56,420 nt of DNA, from NCBI GenBank assembly GCA_947631595.1, contig CANRLZ010000008.1:1-56420 (forward strand), written 5' to 3'. This DNA is from an uncultured Oscillospiraceae bacterium. GTDB lineage: Bacteria; Bacillota; Clostridia; Oscillospirales; Oscillospiraceae. This document shows, in pieces, positions 34,541-40,728 of this stretch. Every line of letters begins with the position of its first letter. Position 1 is the first letter of the stretch. The notes below the pieces were generated by a model that worked only from the letters and a program-made list of their open reading frames with translations, was not told the origin of the DNA and did no database searches. A program made the translations under genes and the position numbers.

Positions 34541-34635
34541 GTACTCTCCCCTCCTTTTATCTTGATTGTACATCCCCCGCCCCTTTGGGGGAAGTACAGA
34601 TAAGTTGGGGAGTATCAACCTTTAGGTTATAACAA

Positions 34636-34657
34636 AAGGCCGCCTTGCGGCGGCCTT
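34636..34657 (-). terminator. Terminator of the LysR gene
   Basis: A 9-bp perfect stem (AAGGCCGCC) with a 4-base loop is followed on the minus strand by TTTTGTT. It separates the regulator from the alcohol dehydrogenase. Confidence 0.75.
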
Positions 34658-34679
34658 GGGGCTGTGTGGTATGGGGATT

Positions 34680-35567
34680 TCAGCAAATTTCCGAGAGGAC
34701 GTTCAGGAATTTTCGCACGGTGGGGGACGGCTCCGGGGCGTGGAGCAGGCCGAAGGGGATGTCGTGCTCCCACTCCACCGGCAAGATCTTCAACAGCGGG
34801 TGGACGCTCTGCCAGATGGGCACCGCCATCAACAGCGCCCCGTTGTTCTCGCACTGGTTGAACACCTCCACATTGTAAAAGGAGAAGTCCACGATGTGGA
34901 TCTGGGGGTGATCCCGCCACAGCTCGTCCCGCAGGGCGTCCACATACTTGCTCCAGTCCCGCTTCATCAGCATCAGGTCCTGGCCGTAGAGGTCCTGGAT
35001 GGTCAGCCGCTCCTTCTGGGCCAGGGGGTGGTAGATGGACACGGCGCAGCACAGGGGCTGGCGGTTCAGCTCATAGGCGGCGCAGGCCCGCAGGTGGAGC
35101 ATGGTCTCGTCAAAGATCCCCGCCACGATGTCGATGTTCTGGCCCAGGTTGGCCAGGATCTCCCGGGCGTTCTCCGGGGTGTTCTCAAAGTTGACGATCT
35201 GGAATTTCAGGTCGGGCAGTTTGGCGTGGATCTGGGGCCACAGATCCATCAAAAACTGGTGGGGCGTCATCAGGGAGGTGCCGATGCGCAGGATGTTCCC
35301 GTCCTCCTGCATGGCGTTCTTGGCGCGGGTCTGGGCGTCCTGGGCGTACTGGATCATGTACTTGGCGTCCTGGTAGTAGGACTTCCCGGCGTTGGTCAGG
35401 GTCAGCCCCCTGGGCGTGCGGACAAAAAGCTGTACGCCCAGGGCCTCCTCCAGCCGGTCGATCTGCTTCATCACCGCCGTGGAGGAGATATAAAGGGCCT
35501 CGGCCGCCCTGGAAAAACTCCCCGCGTCCGCCACCCGGATAAACGTGTCCAACTGATGGTGATACAT
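34680..35567 (-). CDS. LysR-family transcriptional regulator
   Basis: The 295-residue protein has an N-terminal winged helix (FIRVADAGSFSRAAEALYISSTAVMKQIDRLEEALG). A C-terminal periplasmic-binding-like effector domain follows from about residue 85. It is the best candidate regulator of the redox/esterase cluster, being its 5' neighbour on the same strand, but it has its own promoter and terminator. I chose the ATG at 35567 six bases after GGAGG. A possible T-N11-A binding site lies in the gap before the alcohol dehydrogenase. Confidence 0.88.
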   Translation of the reverse strand: MYHHQLDTFIRVADAGSFSRAAEALYISSTAVMKQIDRLEEALGVQLFVRTPRGLTLTNAGKSYYQDAKYMIQYAQDAQTRAKNAMQEDGNILRIGTSLMTPHQFLMDLWPQIHAKLPDLKFQIVNFENTPENAREILANLGQNIDIVAGIFDETMLHLRACAAYELNRQPLCCAVSIYHPLAQKERLTIQDLYGQDLMLMKRDWSKYVDALRDELWRDHPQIHIVDFSFYNVEVFNQCENNGALLMAVPIWQSVHPLLKILPVEWEHDIPFGLLHAPEPSPTVRKFLNVLSEIC

Positions 35568-35605
35568 AGCCGCCTCCCAACCCATGGTTTGTAACGAACA
35601 CAGTC

Positions 35606-35634
35606 ATTATACCACATACCTGAGCATATTTGAA
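35606..35634 (-). promoter_or_regulatory. Sigma-A-type promoter of the LysR gene
   Basis: TTCAAA and TATAAT are separated by 17 bases on the minus strand. Confidence 0.6.
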
Positions 35635-35703
35635 GCGGAAATATTCTGAGCCGCTATTTCCATGCCCACGAACCCCTCCGACCCGCCCCCGCCACGGCAA
35701 AAC

Positions 35704-35738
35704 AAAAAAACGCGCCTCAATTTGAGGCGCGTTTTTTT
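35704..35738. repeat. Element-specific palindromic repeat, copy R3 (terminator-like)
   Basis: The core GCCTCAATTTGAGGC lies at 35714-35728 and the stem extends to 17 bp through A7/T7 flanks. This copy would work as a bidirectional terminator. It supplies the stop codon of the SLOG gene. Confidence 0.85.
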
Positions 35739-36196
35739 GTCTCGCAAGCCAAGTTCTCGATCTGTATCAGCCCCTTCCTCTCCCGCGCCTGGGCGTACTC
35801 CAGCGTTGTCGCCGCGCCGCCCCAGGAGTGGGTCACATAGGCGATCACATAGCCGGAGTCCTCGATCATCATGCGGTTGAGCCGCGGGATCGCCAGTCTG
35901 AGCGGAACGCCCTCCATCTCCGCCGGATAAACGGCGTTGTCATAGCCCTCCAGATCCGGGAGCGGACGCCCCAACTCCAGGCGGTATGGCAGCATGAGGT
36001 AGAGCCGGATCCCCGGATGCCTGGTCTTGGCCCGCTTCACCGTGGCGGCGGCCATGCGGTCAAACTGGCCGTAGTTTCCCACCAGGAAGTCGGTCACGCC
36101 GTACTCGATGATATGCCGCTCCACCGCATCCGTCAGCGCCTGGGCTATATCCCCCCATATCTCGCTGTGGCCCACAAAGCAACAGGTCGTTGGCAA
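35717..36196 (-). CDS. SLOG-domain protein (DUF1273/YpsA-like)
   Basis: The 159-residue protein starts with the SLOG nucleotide-binding pattern (TCCFVGHSEIWGDI...FLVGNYGQFDRMAAATV) and continues LYLMLPYRLELGRP. SLOG proteins bind nucleotides and occur in conjugative elements and defence systems. Its last residues (KKRASN) and TGA stop come from repeat R3, so the C-terminus was probably replaced. It has a TTG start at 36196 with a weak ribosome site. It is divergent from an XRE gene. Confidence 0.72.
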   Translation of the reverse strand: MPTTCCFVGHSEIWGDIAQALTDAVERHIIEYGVTDFLVGNYGQFDRMAAATVKRAKTRHPGIRLYLMLPYRLELGRPLPDLEGYDNAVYPAEMEGVPLRLAIPRLNRMMIEDSGYVIAYVTHSWGGAATTLEYAQARERKGLIQIENLACETKKRASN

Positions 36197-36297
36197 CTGA
36201 AATCTCTACTTGCTTATAGATATAAGCAATTATACCCTGGGCAACTGCTAAAATCAATGTGATTGCAAGCAACTATAAGCAACATAGGAGTTCACTT

Positions 36298-36561
36298 ATG
36301 ACGAAGCTGTTGGGCGCTGAGGAACTGGGCCGCAATATCCGGCGGATACGGCTGGAGCGCGGGCTGACGCAGGAACGGACGGTGGCAAAGCTGCAAGTGC
36401 TGGGGTCTCCTTTGAGCCGCAGCACCTTTTCCCTCATTGAAATGGGCCGGGGAAATGTCTTTGTCAGCGATCTGGTCGCCCTGCAAAAGATTTTCAACGT
36501 GGACTATCAGGAGTTTTTCCGGGATATTCCCCCTGGCAGGCCGGGAAGGTCCGAGGAATAA
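36298..36561 (+). CDS. XRE-family regulator
   Basis: The 87-residue protein has one helix-turn-helix (LGRNIRRIRLERGLTQERTVAKLQVLG with SRSTFSLIEMGRGNVFVSDLVALQKIFNV). I chose the ATG at 36298 seven bases after AGGAG. The 100-base gap to the divergent SLOG gene contains repeated AGCAA/TATAAGC words that may be its operators. Confidence 0.8.
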   Translation: MTKLLGAEELGRNIRRIRLERGLTQERTVAKLQVLGSPLSRSTFSLIEMGRGNVFVSDLVALQKIFNVDYQEFFRDIPPGRPGRSEE

Positions 36562-36563
36562 AA

Positions 36564-36605
36564 AAGGCCCTGGGCCATCCCCGGAAAGGGACGGCCCAGG
36601 GCCTT
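36564..36605. terminator. Hairpin terminator after the XRE gene
   Basis: AAGGCCCTGGGCC pairs with GGCCCAGGGCCTT, and a small inner hairpin lies in the loop. Repeat R4 follows directly. Confidence 0.75.
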
Positions 36606-36606
36606 A

Positions 36607-36633
36607 AAACGCGCCTCAAATTGAGGCGCGTTT
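36607..36633. repeat. Element-specific palindromic repeat, copy R4
   Basis: The core GCCTCAAATTGAGGC at 36613-36627 has a perfect 13-bp stem including the AAACGC arms. It lies 12 bases after the stop of the VirB4 remnant. Confidence 0.85.
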
Positions 36634-36644
36634 CGACGGTTTTC

Positions 36645-37340
36645 TCACTTGTCCCCCGGCGTGGTGCTCCACGGGCGGTACAGCTCCCCGTCCCTGGGGA
36701 AGTCGTTGGCGAAGGGGACGATGGAGCCGCCCACCCGGAGGAGGCCGTGGCCCGCCGGGGCATTGGTGATGTGGCCCATCTGGGACTGGGAGATATTCAG
36801 CAGCTTGGCCAGCTCCGCCCGGTCGGTAGCCGCCTGGTTCAAAAGGATCAAAAACTCACTGTTGGCGAACATGAGCCGGGCGGTCTCCGAGCGCAGGCAC
36901 TCCTCCACGCTCTTTTTTGCCACGGCCACGGTGATGTACTTGTCCTGCACCAGGTTGTTGCTCTCGGCGGCCTTCTCGACAAGGACGGCGTTATACTCCC
37001 GCCGATAGGAGTTGAGGGCGTCGGGCCGCTCTTTCATTAGGACGGTACGGTGGAAGTCGGTGCTGTTGAGGCGGCGGTTGTTGATGGTGATCTTGATGGC
37101 GGCGTCGGTGGGCAGGGCGTTCAGCACACCGCAGTAGGCCCGGAACATATCCTCCTGATCCTCCGGGGAGGCCAGGGCGTAGTTCACATCGGCAAACCGC
37201 CATGTCTGCGTCAGCTTGCCGTTGACCTGCCAGATACCGTCTTTGTAGATACGCTGGATGGGGATGGTCTGCTGAACGCTTCGAGGGATGAAAAAGGGCC
37301 GCCGTTCACTGCGGTTGGCGGCGTCCAGGGTTTTAAGCAT
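36645..37340 (-). pseudogene. VirB4-like conjugation ATPase with large internal deletion (CD1110 family)
   Basis: About 232 residues remain of a protein usually near 800. The N-terminal part (SVQQTIPIQRIYKDGIWQVNGKLTQTWRFADVNYAL to KKSVEE) is joined in frame to the C-terminal part (ETARLMFANSEFLILLNQAATDRAELAKLLNIS). The Walker A and B regions in between are gone, so it cannot power a type IV secretion system. The frame stays open, so a truncated product may still be made. Confidence 0.8.
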
Positions 37341-37437
37341 GGTCACGATCTCCTTTCTTGGCAAGGGCCTTGCGGTAGAGGTTCTCCGCCTTGAACACCC
37401 TCGGCCCGGCACATAGGATCTGGGACTTGAGAACGGC

Positions 37438-37677
37438 CTAAGCGAACCGCTCCAAGGTCATGCCGTTATAAGAGAAAAAGCTGGCCAGGGCAAAGGGGGC
37501 GGCGCACAGGATGCACAGCCAGCTTGCCGTCTCCCGACCGATGAGGGCGCCCGCCAGCAGGTACACCCCCGCGGCAAGGCCCACGGCCACCGCCGCGCAG
37601 ACGAATTGGCGCAGGGTGAGGCCAAAGAAAATGGTCTCCTTGTGCGCCCGGACTTCCTTGGGAATTTTGATTTCCAT
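37438..37677 (-). pseudogene. PrgI-family conjugation protein, stopped early
   Basis: 79 residues (MEIKIPKEVRAHKETIFFGLTLRQFVCA, then two membrane helices, then LERFA) end at a TAG. The same frame continues after the stop as AVLKSQILCAGPRVFKAENLYRKALAK, which looks like the normal family tail. A TGG to TAG change is likely. PrgI/TcpE-type proteins are small membrane subunits of Gram-positive conjugation machines. Confidence 0.75.
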
Positions 37678-37734
37678 GTTGCCTCCTTTTGAAAAACAAT
37701 GTAAAATAGAATTTAAGGAAGGGGGAGAAATGAT

Positions 37735-38205
37735 ATGTGCAAATGCGGATTCAAATTAGAGGACTTTTCTGTTGATGATGTTTTGTGCTTATTGAACATT
37801 TATCTTTCAGAGTGGGAACATCGAGATGAATTGCTATGGAAACAAGTTTTTAAATATTTCTACGTAATAGTAATTGTCCTTTTTTTACCAAATATCGCAT
37901 CCTTTTTGCAAATTGAACTGCCAAAATTTCCAAAAGTCATATTTCCTCTTGCCGCCTTAATCCTGGCGTTTGTCTTCTTATATGTCAGTATTGGCTATGC
38001 GAAAAGGCTTGAAGCAAGTGGGGAAACTTATCAAAATCTTCTAAATTTATTACCCAAAGAATTGCAACGGATATCTTTGTCAGATTCAAAAATAAAGTGC
38101 GGAAAATTCTTTGCCAGACGTATGAGCGTCGTAATTTGCACTCTCATGTTTTTTTTGCTCTTGTTTTTAGCTCTTGTAATGGTGTGTTACAACTTAACTC
38201 ATTAA
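37735..38205 (+). CDS. Small three-helix membrane protein, inverted AT-rich insertion
   Basis: I do not recognise this 156-residue protein. A polar N-terminus (FKLEDFSVDDVLCLLNIYLSEWEHRDELLWK) is followed by membrane helices YVIVIVLFLPNIASFL and VIFPLAALILAFVFLYVSIGY. A last helix, SVVICTLMFFLLLFLALVMV, comes after a polar loop. It is AT-rich and on the opposite strand to the conjugation genes on both sides, so it was inserted separately. It overlaps the end of the VirB6 gene by four bases. Confidence 0.6.
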   Translation: MCKCGFKLEDFSVDDVLCLLNIYLSEWEHRDELLWKQVFKYFYVIVIVLFLPNIASFLQIELPKFPKVIFPLAALILAFVFLYVSIGYAKRLEASGETYQNLLNLLPKELQRISLSDSKIKCGKFFARRMSVVICTLMFFLLLFLALVMVCYNLTH

Positions 38206-39041
38206 AGCCCAAACATCTCCCGGACGATGCGCTCCGCGCCCTTGACCAGTCCCACCAGGACGAGCATATTGAAAATGGTCTCCCCGATGTACTGCCAGCT
38301 CATGGTGACGGCGGAGAGGGACGTGTCCGCGGCTGGGCCGCCGCCGGACATAAAGGCGGAGAACACCAGGCAGGCCAGGGCGATGACGGCCCCCTCCATA
38401 CACACGCCGATGTAGCTTTTCAGAAAGGCTTTTCCGGCGAAGCTGGTACCCTCTCCCCCAAAGGACGCCAGGGGAAGCGGGGCCAGGGCGGTGTAGAAGT
38501 ACAGCCGGAAGAAACGTCCATACACCGTGAGGATCAGAATGAAGGACATGACGGTGATGAACAGGCTCCCCAGCAGAGAGACCAGCCACAGGGGGATGAA
38601 GGCCAAAAAGCCAACGTCCTCGATGGCGTTGATGATCTCCTGGGGCATAGTCACGCCGGCCCCGGCCATGCCGCCCACGTTGCCCATGGTGGATTGGACG
38701 ATACCGCCGCAAATGGAAAAGATGGTGGTCATCACCTCCATCGCCGAGCCGACGGCCACCTTCGCGGCGATAAACCGCACCAGATGCCGCAGGGCAAATT
38801 CCGGGCGCTGAAGGTCGCGGAAGCTGGCGGCGCTCTGGAATACGCCCATGGCGAAAAACAGCACCAGCAGGCCGTAGCCCACGCCCGCCAGGGCGTTATT
38901 GATGCTGGTGATCGCCGTCCACACTCCGCCGCCCCGGAAGTCCTGGGGCGTCGTGGTCAAAAGCGTCCATATCTCGGCCAGCTTATCGTTCCAGGTATTG
39001 AAGGCCGATTGCAGATTGCCGACGATCCAGTTGTCGCTCAA
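38202..39041 (-). CDS. VirB6/TrbL-like conjugation membrane protein (CD1112 family)
   Basis: The 279-residue protein has about six membrane helices (YGLLVLFFAMGVFQSAASF, LVSLLGSLFITVMSFILILTVYG and others) and the family block FFRLYFYTALAPLPLASFGGEG. It would form part of the type IV secretion channel. It appears intact, unlike its neighbours VirB4 and PrgI. Repeat R5 lies just upstream of its ribosome site. Confidence 0.85.
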   Translation of the reverse strand: MSDNWIVGNLQSAFNTWNDKLAEIWTLLTTTPQDFRGGGVWTAITSINNALAGVGYGLLVLFFAMGVFQSAASFRDLQRPEFALRHLVRFIAAKVAVGSAMEVMTTIFSICGGIVQSTMGNVGGMAGAGVTMPQEIINAIEDVGFLAFIPLWLVSLLGSLFITVMSFILILTVYGRFFRLYFYTALAPLPLASFGGEGTSFAGKAFLKSYIGVCMEGAVIALACLVFSAFMSGGGPAADTSLSAVTMSWQYIGETIFNMLVLVGLVKGAERIVREMFGL

Positions 39042-39056
39042 ACAGTTTCACCTCCA

Positions 39057-39085
39057 GAAACGCGCCTCAATTTGAGGCACGTTTC
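39057..39085. repeat. Element-specific palindromic repeat, copy R5
   Basis: The core GCCTCAATTTGAGGC is at 39064-39078 with GAAACG/CGTTTC arms, between the Maff2 and VirB6 genes. Confidence 0.85.
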
Positions 39086-39100
39086 GACAAAATAAGATGT

Positions 39101-39126
39101 GGGGGCAGGCCGCACGGCCTGCCCCC
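39101..39126 (-). terminator. Hairpin after the Maff2 gene
   Basis: A 12-bp perfect stem (GGGGGCAGGCCG) with a 2-base loop is followed on the minus strand by a T-rich stretch. Confidence 0.65.
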
Positions 39127-39134
39127 GGTCCGTT

Positions 39135-39479
39135 TTACACCACGCCGATCAGGGTCAATATCTCCTTGGCAAAGGCGATCAGCAGCCCACCAAAGAGGCA
39201 GAGAAAGCCCTGGGTGCGCTGGCTGGCGTCGTGAGACTGGACGGACATACCCACCTGCACCACGCCCCAGCCCAGGACGATCACGCCGATGGCCTTGATA
39301 CAGGAAAACACGAAGTCGGACAGGTTGTTGACGATGGCCAGGGGATCGCTCCCCGCGGCCAGGGCCGGGCAGCTCATCGCCGCGGCCAGGGCCAGCGCCA
39401 AAACGCCGGAGAAATAGCGGCGGCGAGCCTTCCCGGCCCTCCGCCGCACGGTGGTATCCTTCTTGTCGGTATTCTTCAT
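39135..39479 (-). CDS. Maff2-family VirB2/TrbC-like pilin subunit (CD1111)
   Basis: The 114-residue protein has a signal-like helix (SGVLALALAAAMSCPALAAG) and two further membrane segments (FVFSCIKAIGVIVLGWGVVQVGM and GFLCLFGGLLIAFAKEILTLIGV). I chose the ATG at 39479 nine bases after GGAGG. It is the usual partner of the VirB6 and VirB4 genes in this conjugation family. Confidence 0.82.
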   Translation of the reverse strand: MKNTDKKDTTVRRRAGKARRRYFSGVLALALAAAMSCPALAAGSDPLAIVNNLSDFVFSCIKAIGVIVLGWGVVQVGMSVQSHDASQRTQGFLCLFGGLLIAFAKEILTLIGVV

Positions 39480-39483
39480 GGTG

Positions 39484-39560
39484 TCAGTCCTCCATATCAA
39501 TGATTTGAATATCGTCCAGACTTTCAAAGGGCAGGGTCAGATCCTCCTGGACAAAGGAAA
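39484..39560 (-). pseudogene. Remnant tail of an upstream conjugation gene
   Basis: A short frame (DLTLPFESLDDIQIIDMED, then TGA) ends just before the Maff2 ribosome site. It looks like the acidic tail of the gene that normally precedes Maff2, possibly the VirD4 coupling protein, left after a deletion. The identification is weak. Confidence 0.3.
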
Positions 39561-40507
39561 GGCCCGGCTGGTGGAGATAGGGGGTACCTCCGCTTGGTAG
39601 TAGTGGTTGATGGTAGCGGGGGCGTTGTATAGGGCGGTCAGCAGATAGGCCCGGATGTTGCGGACTTGGGTGGTGTTGCGGCGCATACAGTCAAAGACAT
39701 ATTCCAGGTGCCTGCTGTCCAAGGTCAGAAAGCGGCTTTTCACCTGGTCGGCGGGGATCCTCTCCCCTCCGATGCGGAGCGTGGGGCTGGTACTGCAAAG
39801 GGTGTCCACCATCAGCTCCACCACCCCGTCCACGTCCTCATAGCCGAATTGACCGCAAAGATAAGAAAATTCAATTTGATCCTCAACCTCTCTCCGGCAA
39901 TCGCCTCCATCCATCTGCCCGCCGTGGGTGGGGTGGATGAATGGATAGATGGCTCAAGAGGACTAAGATCAGTCTGGTTCAGGTCAGGATAGATACCTGC
40001 GGTTTGTCCGAACTCTGGACTGCGGGATCGCCGCACTCTTGACTGCGGTTTTTCCGCACTCTGGACTGCGCCTTTTCCACACTCTGGACTTCCGCTGGGC
40101 GGAAGGTCCCGCGGTTCTTGGGACCTGGGCGGTATCTGGCCGGTGGTGAAACGCTTGACGTATATCCGGGTGGGCTTGCCCTGCCCCTGCCGGACGCGCT
40201 GGATAAGGTCGATCCCTCTCCCTGTGTCCAGCTCCACCAGCAGCTTGGTGGCCTTGTCGTGCCCGCAATTCAGATCCGCCTGTATCTCGTCCAGGGTGTA
40301 GAAGATGAACACCCGGCCCAGCTTGTCGTACCACCCGTTCTTGGCAGACAGGCCCATGCGGTCCAGGAAAAGACCGTAGAGCAGCTTGGCGTCCGTAGAC
40401 AGCCGCCGGAACTTCTCGTCGGTGACAAGCTGCCGGGGAATACGAAAATAACTGAATTGCCCGCTCTCGTCGCCGTAGTAGTAGTCAAATGCCGGGGCTT
40501 CTTGCAT
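39537..40507 (-). pseudogene. Replication initiator protein A, frameshifted
   Basis: The N-terminal part (FDYYYGDESGQFSYFRIPRQLVTDEKFRRLSTDAKLLYGLFLDRMGLS) is the RepA N-terminal winged helix of Firmicute plasmids and conjugative elements. The C-terminal DUF6017-like part (YEDVDGVVELMVDTLCSTSPTLRIGGE...VKSRFLTLDSRHLEYVF...IRAYLLTALYNAPATINHYY) is in another frame, with the switch between 39812 and 39914. Autonomous replication of the excised circle is therefore doubtful. The ATG at 40507 follows AGGAGGTG. Confidence 0.8.
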
Positions 40508-40530
40508 GGCTGTTCACCTCCTAAAACGCA

Positions 40531-40562
40531 GAAAAGCGTTGCCATTACAGGCAACGCTTTTC
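40531..40562. other. Hairpin in the repA-recombinase gap
   Basis: A 13-bp perfect stem (GAAAAGCGTTGCC) with a 6-base loop is followed on the plus strand by a T-rich tract. It could be a terminator or a control hairpin in the repA leader. Confidence 0.55.
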
Positions 40563-40569
40563 CTGATTT

Positions 40570-40599
40570 TTTACGTCATTTTGTCGAATATTGTATAAT
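40570..40599 (+). promoter_or_regulatory. Promoter of the skin-element recombinase
   Basis: TTTACG and TATAAT are separated by 18 bases. A perfect dyad GTTAAA-ATA-TTTAAC at 40616-40630 lies downstream and may be an operator. Confidence 0.5.
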
Positions 40600-40728
40600 T
40601 ATGTTGTGGAAAACAGTTAAAATATTTAACTTTTCAGGGTGTTTCGACACATTTTTCTGTTGTGCGCCAGTAAAATGTGATGATGTGATAGGATAGCGCA
40701 TAATACATAACACATGGAGGCGAGATAA

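Noticed and set aside
17681..39085. The five palindromes as a CRISPR array
   Set aside because: Copies are kilobases apart with genes between them, and there are no regular spacers and no cas genes.
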